From the NCBI GenBank assembly GCA_963772645.1, contig CAVYYD010000010.1:186001-250000 (forward strand): 64,000 nt of DNA, given 5' to 3'. The DNA comes from DASSQJ01 sp963772645 (lineage in GTDB: Bacteria; Actinomycetota; Actinomycetes; Actinomycetales; Dermatophilaceae). The notes beneath the pieces are model-generated. The model did no database searches and was not told where the DNA came from. It worked only from the letters and a program-made list of their open reading frames with translations. Position numbers and translations under genes: made by a program. Below, piece by piece: positions 25,901 through 35,680 of the stretch (within the stretch, counting starts at the first letter, position 1; every line of letters starts with the position of its first letter).

Positions 25901-26177
25901 GGACCGACCCCAGGGTGAACACCGCCACGCCGCCGACGAACGAGCGCCGTCGGCCGAGGAGGTCGGTGAGCCGTCCGAAGACGATGAGGAAGGCGGCGAA
26001 GACGATGTTGTAGGCGTTGAGCACCCACGACAGCCCGCCGATGGACACCGTCGGGAAGGACTCCCGGATCGAGGGGAAGGCGACGTTGACGATCGTCGCG
26101 TCGAGGAACGCCAGGAACGCACCGAAGCAGGCCACGAGGAGCACGCGACCTGCGGGGACACGCGCCGTGCTCGTCAC
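22947..26177 (-). CDS. MFS transporter fused to cyclic-nucleotide-binding and patatin phospholipase domains
   Basis: A 1076-residue, three-part membrane protein. Residues about 1-465 are a 14-segment drug/H+ antiporter-type MFS domain (LDATIVNVAFPSI). Residues about 520-620 are a cNMP-binding domain (LVREGDPAGSAFVVRRGRLEV, then PGEVLGELSLLTGEPRSATV). Residues about 790-1000 are a patatin-like lipase with GTSMG (nucleophile Ser) and DGS (Asp of the dyad); the oxyanion loop is GGAARSF, not the usual GGGARG. I recall the same architecture from mycobacterial Rv3239c. GTG 26177 is preferred over an upstream ATG because GAGGAGGT sits about ten bases before it. The role could be lipid export or remodelling under nucleotide control; this is inferred. 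Confidence 0.88.
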   Translation of the reverse strand: MTSTARVPAGRVLLVACFGAFLAFLDATIVNVAFPSIRESFPTVSIGGLSWVLNAYNIVFAAFLIVFGRLTDLLGRRRSFVGGVAVFTLGSVLCGFAPSVELLVAARVFQALGAAALVPASLALVISAFPGERRAHAIGLWGASAAVAAGLGPPIGGALTELGGWRWAFLVNLPFGLAALWSARRQLVESRAPGRRALPDLAGAAALAGSMALLNLGIIKGSDWGWSSTGVLASLAGALVLFVGFVLSSRRHRSPLIDPMLLRLPSFDVGSLATVVAGFGFYAYLLTNILWLQYVWGYDVLHAGLALVPGAVVAALVASRLGPLADRYGYRWFVVPGAVIWSAAYLWYHQRVGLTPAFWAEWMPGQVLSGIGVGATLPLLGSASLAAVPGGRYATASAVNSSARQLGGVLGIAILVVVIGNPTPQTAVAAFRHGWMLSIVAFLVVALVALPLGRIHASAESESDEEHRPPGIHPPAPPAEWAAARPVPGTPTDLGAVPLFAGLPPDARERLREAARLVEVPAGQDLVREGDPAGSAFVVRRGRLEVFVGDRRVREVGPGEVLGELSLLTGEPRSATVRARRDTTVLELPRAAFDAVLDADPRASRFVLGQVAERLRTAAPAASAPPPERPTVVSVVALHRGAPAEEVARALIARMGTHLDVVDIGRVGPDGLARAELEHDRVILVASSGPEAGDAATATGTVTGTEGREWRAFCIRQADTVVLVARSDAPVPDVGALPGLGRRPEVVLVGPAPGPERRVGWGAATAAWQLTLVEGDTATGLRALADRLAGRSLGLVLAGGAARSFATIGVVRELEEAGLHIDRLAGTSMGAVVAAAYATSADGAAFEELCYAEFVRRTPFNDWAPPVHALARGDRVLQGLRRGLGADSVFEGLPRRLRVVSVDLTSRERQVHESGGLVEAVLASSRLPVLFPPLPQDDGRLLVDGSVLDNLPADLLVERDEGPVVAVAIGTGGSGVRRSGRPRVPSLGDTLLRTMTLGSGGAVEAARRCGAWVVAPSAVGTGLLEFHQFDRMVAAGREAARALLEASGGVLDAFPAAAGELEEDAAGAPDSSALVG

Positions 26178-26244
26178 TGTCGGCCTACCTCCTCGTTGCG
26201 GGCACCGAGTCACGAACCTAGCCCCCGCCGGTGCCGCCCGGTAT

Positions 26245-26264
26245 GGCCCGAAATGACTAGGGCC
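26245..26264. promoter_or_regulatory. Imperfect palindrome upstream of the MFS-patatin gene
   Basis: GGCCCGAAATGACTAGGGCC, with GGCCC/GGGCC arms, 68-87 bp upstream of the GTG at 26177. It loosely resembles DosR/NarL-type boxes (GGCCC...GGG), but the match is weak and no regulator is encoded nearby. Confidence 0.3.
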
Positions 26265-26334
26265 ACCTCGTCGACGCAGGTCAGCGCCCCGTCGTCGGAG
26301 CGCTGAGACGTCCTGCGTGGAACGGCCTGCCGGC

Positions 26335-26436
26335 TCAGCCGACGAGGAGGGTCACGATCACCCAGCCGAGGAGGGCCAGGGCCACGAGGGAGAGCGCGGC
26401 GACGACCACGGCCGCCAGCCGGCGGTCCTCGCTCAC
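26335..26436 (-). CDS. 33-residue single-span membrane peptide
   Basis: GTG at 26434-26436 overlaps the Nudix stop as GTGA, so it is translationally coupled. After a short basic start (VSEDRRLAA) nearly all remaining residues form one hydrophobic helix, VVVAALSLVALALLGWVIV. No family is recognised. The coupling and the clean helix make it a credible small protein, though the size leaves room for doubt. Confidence 0.5.
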   Translation of the reverse strand: MSEDRRLAAVVVAALSLVALALLGWVIVTLLVG

Positions 26437-26942
26437 GGCCGGCCCGTCGGCTCGCTGTTCTCGAGGTAGAGGGTCTGCTCCGCTCCCGCGGCGAGCTCGA
26501 GCATCCGGGCGGCGTACGGCGCGACGTGCTGCCCGGCATCCACCGGGTCCACCCAGTGCACCCCCGCGATCTCGCGCCGGAGGAACCGCCCGGGGTCGAG
26601 CTCGCCGGTCGCGTGCACGCCGAGGTCGAAGAGGAAGAGGTGGGCGTCGTCCCAGCCACGCCACGGCGGCAGCCAGTTGACGGCGACGAGGCCGAGCACC
26701 TCCACGTCGATGCCGAGCTCCTCGTGGACCTCGCGGACGACCGTGCTGGCGGGCGACTCGCCGGGGTCGACGACCCCGCCGGGGAGGTCCCACTCCTTCT
26801 TGTACGACAGCTCGCACAGGAGGACCTCGCCGGCCGGGTTGCGCAGCAGTCCCTGGGCGATGTTGCGCTTCTTCGGCAACCGGGCGTTGAGGATGGCGAT
26901 GCGGCGCAGCCGGTCCGGTTCGGTCTCCTCGCGCCGCGCCAT
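26433..26942 (-). CDS. Nudix hydrolase
   Basis: A 169-residue protein with an intact Nudix box at about residues 57-79: GGVVDPGESPASTVVREVHE followed by ELGI, i.e. Gx5Ex7REUxEExGU. Family members hydrolyse nucleoside diphosphates linked to another moiety; the substrate cannot be told. The preceding ELSYKKEWDLPGG is the usual strand leading into the box. The start ATG at 26940-26942 is followed by a basic N-terminus. The stop overlaps the small membrane gene. It is divergent from rmuC, with about 96 bp between. Confidence 0.88.
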   Translation of the reverse strand: MARREETEPDRLRRIAILNARLPKKRNIAQGLLRNPAGEVLLCELSYKKEWDLPGGVVDPGESPASTVVREVHEELGIDVEVLGLVAVNWLPPWRGWDDAHLFLFDLGVHATGELDPGRFLRREIAGVHWVDPVDAGQHVAPYAARMLELAAGAEQTLYLENSEPTGRP

Positions 26943-27038
26943 GGGCTCGAGGCTACCCGCGGCCACCCACGCCACCGCGGGACACGGCCCCGGCGCGGCC
27001 CCAGGTGGCTGTCGGTGGCCCCTGGCAGCATCCGGGGC

Positions 27039-28226
27039 ATGGACGGATGGATGTGGGGGCTGCTGGGGTTCGTCGTGGGCGCGGTCGCCGCGGCCACGGT
27101 GGCCCGGCTCGGCCTCGCCGCGCGGTCCGCGGCCGTGGCCACCGAGCGCGACCTGCTCCGTGAGCGGGTGGTCGACCTGGAGGGCTCGCTGGCCGAGGAC
27201 CTGGAGACGGCGACCCTGCTGGCTCCGCTCAAGGACGCGCTGCTGCGGGTCGAGTCGCACGTCACCGACCTCGAGCGGGACCGGCTCCAGCAGTTCGGCT
27301 CGTTGCGGGCGGTGCTCGCGCGGGTCGAGGGCGAGACCCAGTCGCTCGGCCGGGCCACGGCCTCGCTCGCCGGCTCGCTGCGCAGCTCCACCGTACGTGG
27401 CGCGTGGGGCGAGGTGCAGCTGCGCCGCGTGCTCGAGGCGTCCGGGATGCTTCCGCGCTGCGACTTCGACGAGCAGGTGGCGGCGGTCGCCTCCCACGAT
27501 CGCGGGGTACGGCCCGACGTCGTCGTCCACCTCCCCTGCGACCGGCACCTGGTCATCGACGCCAAGGTCCCGATGGACGCCTTCCTCCGGGCGCAGGGCG
27601 AGGAGGTCGCCGACGGCGAGCGGGCATCCCTCCTCGGCGAGCACGCGGCGACGCTCGGCGCGCACGTCGAGGCGCTCTCCGCGAAGGAGTACTGGACCGC
27701 GTTCAGCGCCGCCCCCCAGATGGTGGTCTGCTTCGTCCCCAGCGACGCGGTGCTCGCCGCGGCCCTCGCGGCACGTCCCTCGCTGCACGAGGCCGCGCTC
27801 GCCCGTCGCGTCGTGCTCGTCGGGCCGGGCTCGCTCATGGCCCTGCTGCGCACCGTCGCGTTCACGTGGCAGCAGGACGCGCTGTCCCAGAACGCCCGCG
27901 AGCTGCTCGGCCTGGGCCAGGAGCTCTACCGACGGCTCGGCACCCTGGGCTCGCACACCGCCAAGCTGGGCCGCGCCCTCCAGTCCGGGGTCGAGGCCTA
28001 CAACGCGATGGTGGGGGCCCTGGAGTCGCGGGTCCTCGTCACGGCCCGCCGGATGAACGATCTCGACCTCGCCCCGGGAGAGCTGCCCGAGCTGCGGCCG
28101 GTGCAGACCGGGCCCCGGCCGCTCACCGCCCAGGAGCTCATCGACGCGGTGTCCGCGGACCAGGGCCGACCCGAGCTGCTCCTCGGGCTCGAGGACGAGC
28201 GCGGTCCGGGTCGCAGCGTCGGCTGA
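27039..28226 (+). CDS. rmuC: DNA recombination protein RmuC
   Basis: A 395-residue RmuC-family protein. An N-terminal hydrophobic segment (MWGLLGFVVGAVAAATVARL) anchors it in the membrane, a coiled coil follows (residues about 30-110), then the nuclease-like core with VRGAWGEVQLRRVLEASGM, RPDVVVHLP and VIDAKVPMDAFLRA. The D-x-K of VIDAKVP is the restriction-endonuclease-like active site. E. coli RmuC limits inversion at short repeats. The gene is convergent with ispH, 12 bp apart. Confidence 0.93.
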   Translation: MDGWMWGLLGFVVGAVAAATVARLGLAARSAAVATERDLLRERVVDLEGSLAEDLETATLLAPLKDALLRVESHVTDLERDRLQQFGSLRAVLARVEGETQSLGRATASLAGSLRSSTVRGAWGEVQLRRVLEASGMLPRCDFDEQVAAVASHDRGVRPDVVVHLPCDRHLVIDAKVPMDAFLRAQGEEVADGERASLLGEHAATLGAHVEALSAKEYWTAFSAAPQMVVCFVPSDAVLAAALAARPSLHEAALARRVVLVGPGSLMALLRTVAFTWQQDALSQNARELLGLGQELYRRLGTLGSHTAKLGRALQSGVEAYNAMVGALESRVLVTARRMNDLDLAPGELPELRPVQTGPRPLTAQELIDAVSADQGRPELLLGLEDERGPGRSVG

Positions 28227-28238
28227 CCTGCCACGCCG

Positions 28239-29261
28239 TCAGTGGAGGGAGCCGGCATCGGCGAAGCTGGCGTCGTGCCGCATCTGGTCGGAGAGGCCAC
28301 GGGCCTTGAGGTCGCGCCGGATCTCGTTGGGGAGGGCGAACATCAGGGACTCCTGCGCCGCCACCACCGGCTCGACGTCCTCGAAGCCGCGGTCGGCGAG
28401 CCAGTCGAGGACCCCGCGCACGAGCACCTCGGGAACCGACGCCCCGGAGGTGACCCCGACCGTCGCGACGCCGCCGAGCCACTCCTCGTCGATCTCCTCG
28501 GCGTAGTCGACGAGGTGGCCGGCCCTCGAGCCGTGCTCGAGGGCGACCTCGACGAGCCGCACCGAGTTGGAGGAGTTGCGCGAGCCCACGACGATCATGA
28601 GGTCGCACTCCGACGCCATCTGCTTCACCGCCAGCTGACGGTTCTGGGTGGCGTAGCAGATGTCGTCGCTCGGCGGGTCCTGCAGGCTCGGGAACCGCTC
28701 GCGCAACCGGCGCACGGTCTCCATCGTCTCGTCGACCGAGAGCGTGGTCTGCGAGAGCCACACGACCTTCTCGGGGTCACGGACGGTGACGCCGTCGACG
28801 TCGTCGGGGCCGTCGACCAGCTGGATGTTCTCGGGCGCCTCGCCGGCGGTGCCGACGACCTCCTCGTGCCCCTCGTGCCCGATGAGCAGGATGTCGTAGT
28901 CGCTGCCGGCGAACCGCTTGGCCTCGCGATGGACCTTGGTCACCAGCGGGCACGTCGCGTCGATGGTGCGCAGCGAGAGGGCGGAGGCCTCCTCGTGGAC
29001 CACAGGCGCGACGCCGTGCGCCGAGAAGACGACGGTGGCACCCTCGGGCACCTCGTCGGTCTCGTCGACGAAGACGGCGCCGCGGCGCTCGAGCGTCGAG
29101 ACGACGTGCTTGTTGTGCACGATCTGCTTGCGCACGTACACCGGCGGCCCGTAGAGGTCGAGGGCCTTCTCGACCGTGACGACGGCCCGGTCGACCCCCG
29201 CGCAGTAGCCGCGGGGCGCCGCGAGGAGCACACGCTTTCGGGAGTCAGCCATGGGTTCCAT
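28239..29261 (-). CDS. ispH: 4-hydroxy-3-methylbut-2-enyl diphosphate reductase
   Basis: Last enzyme of the MEP isoprenoid pathway, a 340-residue [4Fe-4S] protein. The three cluster cysteines are visible in PRGYCAG, DATCPLV and DDICYATQNRQ; HGVAPVVHEEA and GSRNSSNSVRL complete the substrate site, and VGVTSGASVPE is the family end motif. ATG 29261 was chosen; a second ATG nine bases later (29252) is possible. The C-terminus is about 25 residues longer than in E. coli, as is common in actinobacteria. Divergent from xseA. Confidence 0.96.
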   Translation of the reverse strand: MEPMADSRKRVLLAAPRGYCAGVDRAVVTVEKALDLYGPPVYVRKQIVHNKHVVSTLERRGAVFVDETDEVPEGATVVFSAHGVAPVVHEEASALSLRTIDATCPLVTKVHREAKRFAGSDYDILLIGHEGHEEVVGTAGEAPENIQLVDGPDDVDGVTVRDPEKVVWLSQTTLSVDETMETVRRLRERFPSLQDPPSDDICYATQNRQLAVKQMASECDLMIVVGSRNSSNSVRLVEVALEHGSRAGHLVDYAEEIDEEWLGGVATVGVTSGASVPEVLVRGVLDWLADRGFEDVEPVVAAQESLMFALPNEIRRDLKARGLSDQMRHDASFADAGSLH

Positions 29262-29389
29262 CGTAGGTGCGGCGGCCCGGCATCCCGAATCGCGGTCGCA
29301 ACGTCGCCCGCCCCGCCCCGCCACCACCCCGCACGGGCCGGGGGGTCACCGCGCCCGAGGGTGGCGGTGCCTGCGCCTAGGGTCTCCCC

Positions 29390-30640
29390 ATGACCACCTC
29401 CGCCCGGCCGCCGCTGCCGGAGCGCGCCGTCGACACCACCGCCGAGCAGCCGTGGCCGGTGCGACTGCTGTCGATGAAGATCGGCGAGTACGTCGAGAGG
29501 ATGTCGGTGCTCTGGGTCGAGGGCCAGGTCGTCCAGCTCAACCGGCGACCTGGGGCGCGCACCGCCTACCTCACCCTCCGCGACCCCGATGTCGACATGA
29601 GCCTCTCGGTCGCCATCCAGGTCAACGCCCTCGACGCGATACCGGGCCCGCTCCCCGACGGGGCGCGGGTCGTGGTGCAGGCGAAACCGGCGTTCTGGAC
29701 CCAGCGCGGCTCGCTGGTCCTGGACGCGCGCCAGATCCGCCCGATCGGGGTCGGCGAGCTGCTCGCGCGGCTGGAGTACCTCAAGCGCCACCTCGCCCAG
29801 GAGGGACTCTTCGACCCTGACCGCAAGCGGCCCCTCCCCTTCCTCCCGCGCCGCGTCGGGCTCGTCTGCGGCCGGGCCAGCGCTGCCGAGCGCGACGTCG
29901 TCGAGAACGCGGTGCGGCGGTGGCCGGGCACGGTCTTCGAGATCCGGCAGGTGGCCGTCCAGGGCACCAGCGCGGTCGAGGAGGTCAGCGCCGCGATCGC
30001 CGAGCTGGACGCGCACCCTCAGGTCGACGTCATCGTCGTCGCCCGCGGCGGTGGCAGCGTCGAGGACCTCCTGCCCTTCTCCAACGAGGCGCTCCTGCGA
30101 GTGGTCGCCGCCGCCCGCACCCCGGTGGTGAGCGCCATCGGCCACGACGTCGACACCCCGCTCCTCGACCTCGTCGCCGACCACCGGGCCTCCACCCCCA
30201 CCGACGCCGCCAAGGCGGTCGTTCCCGATGCCGAGGCCGAGCGCCGCGGCGTCGAGGCGGCTCGCACGCGGGGCCGGCGCGCCGTCCGTGAGCGGCTGCA
30301 CCACGAGCGGCGCCGGCTCGTCGAGCTGTCGAGCCGGCCGGTGCTCGCCGACAAGGGTGCGTTCCTCCGTACCCAGCGGGAGGTCGTCGCGGCCCTGCGG
30401 CAGAGGTCGCGACGCCGGGTCGAGGCCCAGCTGCACCGCTCACGCGACCACGTGGAGCACCTCCGGGCGCAGGCCCGGGCGCTCTCGCCGCAGTCCACCC
30501 TCGACCGGGGCTACGCCGTGGTCACCCACGGTTCCGGCGCCGTCGTCGCCGACCCGCGGTCGCTGGCCAGCGACGAGCTGCTGCGGGTCAGGGTGGCCCG
30601 GGGCGAGTTCGGGGCCAGGGTGGTCGGCCGCCCGGGCTAG
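29390..30640 (+). CDS. xseA: Exodeoxyribonuclease VII large subunit
   Basis: A 416-residue XseA. An N-terminal OB fold (YVERMSVLWVEGQVVQLNRR) precedes the catalytic region with RRVGLVCGRASAAERDV, VIVVARGGGSVEDLLPFSNE and SAIGHDVDTPLLDLVADHRA, then a long arginine-rich coiled coil and the C-terminal LDRGYAVVTHGSG. Together with XseB it degrades single-stranded DNA in both directions. xseB follows after 9 bp, so the two form an operon. Confidence 0.96.
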   Translation: MTTSARPPLPERAVDTTAEQPWPVRLLSMKIGEYVERMSVLWVEGQVVQLNRRPGARTAYLTLRDPDVDMSLSVAIQVNALDAIPGPLPDGARVVVQAKPAFWTQRGSLVLDARQIRPIGVGELLARLEYLKRHLAQEGLFDPDRKRPLPFLPRRVGLVCGRASAAERDVVENAVRRWPGTVFEIRQVAVQGTSAVEEVSAAIAELDAHPQVDVIVVARGGGSVEDLLPFSNEALLRVVAAARTPVVSAIGHDVDTPLLDLVADHRASTPTDAAKAVVPDAEAERRGVEAARTRGRRAVRERLHHERRRLVELSSRPVLADKGAFLRTQREVVAALRQRSRRRVEAQLHRSRDHVEHLRAQARALSPQSTLDRGYAVVTHGSGAVVADPRSLASDELLRVRVARGEFGARVVGRPG

Positions 30641-30649
30641 TCTCGCCGC

Positions 30650-30958
30650 ATGCCGAAGGACGCCGACCCCGCCCCCGCGCCCGCGGAACAGGACCCGAAC
30701 ACCGGCACGGCCGCCGACGCCGGCAGGGCCGGCGACCCCGGGCTCCCCGCAGCCCCCGACGCCCCGAACGCCGACGTCGCCTGGCTCGGCTACGAACAGG
30801 CCCGGGACGAGCTCGTCGACATCGTCGCCCGGCTCGAGAACGGTCAGGCCGGGCTCGAGGACAGCATGCGCCTCTGGGAGCGGGGCGAGGCCCTCGCCGC
30901 GCACTGCGCCCGCTGGCTCGACCGGGCCGAGGAGCGGATCGCCGCCGCCGAGGAGTGA
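30650..30958 (+). CDS. xseB: Exodeoxyribonuclease VII small subunit
   Basis: A 102-residue protein. The last 60 residues are the family fold (YEQARDELVDIVARLENGQA, then LEDSMRLWERGEALAAHC). The first 42 or so residues are an Ala/Pro-rich extension. Short helical XseB subunits decorate the XseA coiled coil. It is placed directly after xseA. Confidence 0.94.
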   Translation: MPKDADPAPAPAEQDPNTGTAADAGRAGDPGLPAAPDAPNADVAWLGYEQARDELVDIVARLENGQAGLEDSMRLWERGEALAAHCARWLDRAEERIAAAEE

Positions 30959-30998
30959 GCCGCGGCCTGCGCCCCCGCCGAGCCCCGGCGCCGGCGGC

Positions 30999-31562
30999 TC
31001 AGCTCGTGACCGGTCGCAGGTGCTCGATGAAGGTGGCCATGTCCTCGAAGGTCGCGGTCCCGGTGACGATCGTCGTCAGCTCGTCGGAGCCCGGGGCGGG
31101 CACCTGGACGAGGCTGTTCTGCACCTTGGTGTCGCGCACCAGCCGGGTCCACGTCCGCCCCGCGACGTCCATGGTCCCGTCGGAGGGGGCACGGTTGGTC
31201 TGCGTCGAGATCCAGTCGGGGGTGCCGCCCTTGGTCTGCTCGACCGCGACGTAGGTGCCCGACGGCGTCTGGTAGCCGGCGTGCCAGGTCATGAAGCCGT
31301 CCGTCGAGCGTACGTACCGCGCCGACGTCTGCGACCACCCGGTGGGCAGCCCGGTGGCCTCCAGGACGGGCCAACCGGTCTCATGGTTCACGGCGACGGC
31401 CGAGACGTGGACGTCGACGGGCGGACCGCTCAGCGAGTTGACCCGGGGAACCATGAGCACGAGCACGAGCGTCATCCCGACCACCGCGAGCAGCGAGTAG
31501 ACGAGGTTCTTCGTCGAGCCGAGGGAGTAGCGGCTCGGCGGGGGCGATGCGGGCGTGCTCAC
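30999..31562 (-). CDS. DUF4245 family membrane-anchored protein
   Basis: A 187-residue protein with one N-terminal membrane helix (residues about 20-40, LVYSLLAVVGMTLVLVLMV) followed by a roughly 145-residue extracytoplasmic domain. ATGLPTGWSQTSARYVRSTD and TWHAGYQTPSGTYVAVEQT are the DUF4245 signature. The family is confined to actinobacteria and has no known function; it is often found close to glpX, fumarase and xseAB genes, as here. GTG start at 31562. Convergent with xseB. Confidence 0.85.
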   Translation of the reverse strand: MSTPASPPPSRYSLGSTKNLVYSLLAVVGMTLVLVLMVPRVNSLSGPPVDVHVSAVAVNHETGWPVLEATGLPTGWSQTSARYVRSTDGFMTWHAGYQTPSGTYVAVEQTKGGTPDWISTQTNRAPSDGTMDVAGRTWTRLVRDTKVQNSLVQVPAPGSDELTTIVTGTATFEDMATFIEHLRPVTS

Positions 31563-31668
31563 GCCACCATGGTCGCTGACGGTCGGTCCGGATGCCGAAT
31601 CGCCCCGGCGCTAGGGTTGGACCGCCGTACCCGCACGTCACGGACGACGTCAGAAGGACCACCGCCAG

Positions 31669-32618
31669 ATGCCTGAGGCACTCGACGCCACCGCCGACCC
31701 ACGGCCCGGGCCCGTCGTCGTCGTCGGGGAGCTGCTCGTCGACATCGTGAGCCACCCCGACGGACGCACCGCCGAGCACGTCGGCGGCTCCCCCGCCAAC
31801 GTCGCCGTCGGGCTCGCTCGGCTCGGTCACGACACCCACTTCGCCACCCTCGTCGGCACCGACGAACGGGGCGCTCGGTGCGAGGCGCACATGGCCGAGG
31901 GCGGGGTCCACCTACTGCCCGGCAGCGTGAGCGGCGCCCACCCGACGTCCACGGCGCTGGCCAGCATCGACCCGTTCGGCGCCGCGACGTACGTCTTCGA
32001 CCTGTACTGGGACCTCGCCGAGGTCGCCCTGCCCGCGGGCACCGGGCACCTGCACATCGGCTCCATCGGCACCACGTTGACCCCCGGTGACGCCGAGGTG
32101 ACCGCGGCGGTCCACCGCGCCCGGGAACAGGGCACCGTCTCCTACGACCCCAACGTGCGGCCCACGATCATGGGGGCCGTCGAGACGGTCAGGCCTCGGG
32201 TCGAGGAGCTCGTCGCCCTCGCCGACGTCGTCAAGTGCTCCGAGGACGACATCGCCTGGCTCTACCCCGGGGAGGGAGCCTCCGCCGTGATGGCCCGCTG
32301 GGTCGCCCTCGGCGCCTCGCTCGCGGTCGTCACGCTCGGCGGCGAAGGGGTCACCTGGCGGGTCGCGAGCGACGGGGAGGGGCACGCCCCGGCGAGGGTC
32401 AGGGAGGTCGTCGACACCGTCGGCGCCGGCGACTCGTTCATGGCCGGCCTCGTCTCGGGGCTGCTCGACGCGGGGCTCCTGGGCAGCACCGACGCCCGCA
32501 GCCGCCTCGCTGCGGCCGGCCTCGACGACGTCGCCCCCGCGGTCGAGCGGGCCCTGGCGACCAGCGGGGTCACGGTCCGGCACGCCGGAGCATACGGGCC
32601 CACCCGAGAGGAGATCTG

Positions 32619-32619
<1 letters not shown>
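31669..32619 (+). CDS. PfkB-family sugar kinase (fructokinase-like)
   Basis: A 316-residue ribokinase-fold kinase. N-terminal VVVVGELLVDIV and GGSPANVAVGLARLG (signature 1) bind the sugar; DTVGAGDSFMAGLVSGLL (signature 2) holds the catalytic Asp; VTLGGEGVTWR lies in the ATP site. The profile suits fructokinase, but the sugar is not proven. The stop overlaps the fumarase start (TGATG), starting a run of tightly coupled genes that ends with a beta-glucosidase, so glucose or fructose released from a glucoside could be its substrate. Confidence 0.85.
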
Positions 32620-34318
<1,699 letters not shown>

Positions 34319-34322
<4 letters not shown>

Positions 34323-34831
34323 CCGACAGCGGGACTCCCACCGACTTCAGCGACCTCCTGAGCGCCAACGCGGGGTTCGCCGCCCACTTCGACCTGGCCG
34401 GCTTCGACGGCGTCGCGCACGCCGGCATCGCGCTCGTCACCTGCATGGACAGCCGGATCGACCCGCTGGGGATGCTCGGCCTCAAGCCCGGGGACGCGAA
34501 GATCTTCCGCAACCCCGGCGGGCGGATCACCCCGCAGGCGCTCGAGGCCCTCGTCCTCGGCGTCCACGTCCTCGGCGTCAACCGCATCCTCGTCATCCCG
34601 CACACCCGGTGCGCGATGGCCTCCTCCACCGAGCGCGAGCTGCGGGCGCGGGTCGGCAGGTCGGCCGGCGCCGACGCGTCCTGGCAGCGGTTCAGCGTCG
34701 TCCACGACCAGGTCGACGCGCTCCGTCAGGACGTGGCAGCGGTCCGTACCCACCCGCTGATCGGCGACCGCGCCCTCGTCGGCGGCTTCATCTACGACGT
34801 CGACACCGGCCTGGTCAAGCAGATCCTGTGA
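34319..34831 (+). CDS. Beta-class carbonic anhydrase
   Basis: A 170-residue zinc enzyme interconverting CO2 and bicarbonate. Ligands are seen as CMDSRID (residues about 42-48, Cys plus the Asp-Arg pair) and HTRC (about 95-98), with RNPGGRITPQALEALVLGV between. It starts at GTG 34319, overlapping the fumarase stop, and ends in a GTGA overlap with the MOSC gene. Confidence 0.93.
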
Positions 34832-35670
34832 GGCCGCGGCTCACCGGCATCGCGGTCCACCCGGTCAAGAGCACCGCGGTGCGCCCGGTACGGCACGCCG
34901 AGGTGGAGCCGTGGGGCCTGCGCGACGACCGGCGGTGGATGGTCGTCGATGCCGCCGGCGAGGCGCTCACCGCTCGCGAGGAGCCCCGGCTGCTCACCGT
35001 CCGGGCCGACACCGCCACCACCGACCCCGCGGTCTCCGCCCGGCTCCGGCTGCGCGCCGAGGACGCCGGCGAGGTCCTCGTGCCCGAGGCGGTCGGCGAG
35101 CCGTTCCCGGTGACGGTGCACGGGCGGGGGCTCTCGGCCGTCGCCGCCGCCGACGAGGCGAGCGGATGGCTGCGCGCGCACCTGCGCCGTGACGACGTCA
35201 CGCTGGTCCACGTCGCGACCCCACGGCCGCTCAACCCGGACCTCTCGCGGCCCGGCGAGGCCACCGCGTTCGCGGACGGCTACCCGGTGACCCTGGCGAG
35301 CGAGGCGTCGCTGCGACGGCTCGACACCTGGGTCGCCGAGACCGGGCAGCAGCGCGGCGAGCCGCCGCGCGGCCCGCTGCCGATGGCCCGCTTCCGCCCC
35401 AACCTCGTCGTCGACGGGGACCTCGAGCCGTTCGAGGAGGACGAGTGGGCCACCGTGCAGGTCGGCGCGGTGGCCTTCCGGGTCGTCAAGCCGGTCGACC
35501 GGTGCGTCATGACGACGATCGACCCCGCGACGACCCAGCGCGGTCCGGAGCCCATCCGCACCCTCGCCCGGCACCGCAGGTGGGACGGTGCCACCTGGTT
35601 CGCGGTCCAGCTCGTCCCGCAGGTACGGGGACCCCTGAGGGTCGGGGACGAGGTCCGGCCCGGGCGATAG
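34828..35670 (+). CDS. MOSC domain protein (molybdenum cofactor sulfurase-like)
   Basis: A 280-residue protein with an N-terminal MOSC_N barrel (LTGIAVHPVKSTAVRPV, then GLRDDRRWMVVD and REEPRLL) and a C-terminal MOSC domain with RFRPNLVVDGDLEPFEED and the conserved VKPVDRCVMTTIDPAT containing the key Cys. MOSC proteins move sulfur for molybdenum cofactor or reduce N-hydroxylated compounds with it (YcbX/mARC type). Starts at GTG 34828 inside the carbonic anhydrase stop. Confidence 0.9.
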   Translation: MRPRLTGIAVHPVKSTAVRPVRHAEVEPWGLRDDRRWMVVDAAGEALTAREEPRLLTVRADTATTDPAVSARLRLRAEDAGEVLVPEAVGEPFPVTVHGRGLSAVAAADEASGWLRAHLRRDDVTLVHVATPRPLNPDLSRPGEATAFADGYPVTLASEASLRRLDTWVAETGQQRGEPPRGPLPMARFRPNLVVDGDLEPFEEDEWATVQVGAVAFRVVKPVDRCVMTTIDPATTQRGPEPIRTLARHRRWDGATWFAVQLVPQVRGPLRVGDEVRPGR

Positions 35671-35680
35671 GTTGAGGCCC

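Noticed and set aside
26245..26264. DosR-type operator in front of the MFS-patatin gene
   Set aside because: Only the GGCCC/GGGCC ends agree with the consensus and no DosRS homologue is in the window; kept as a plain palindrome.
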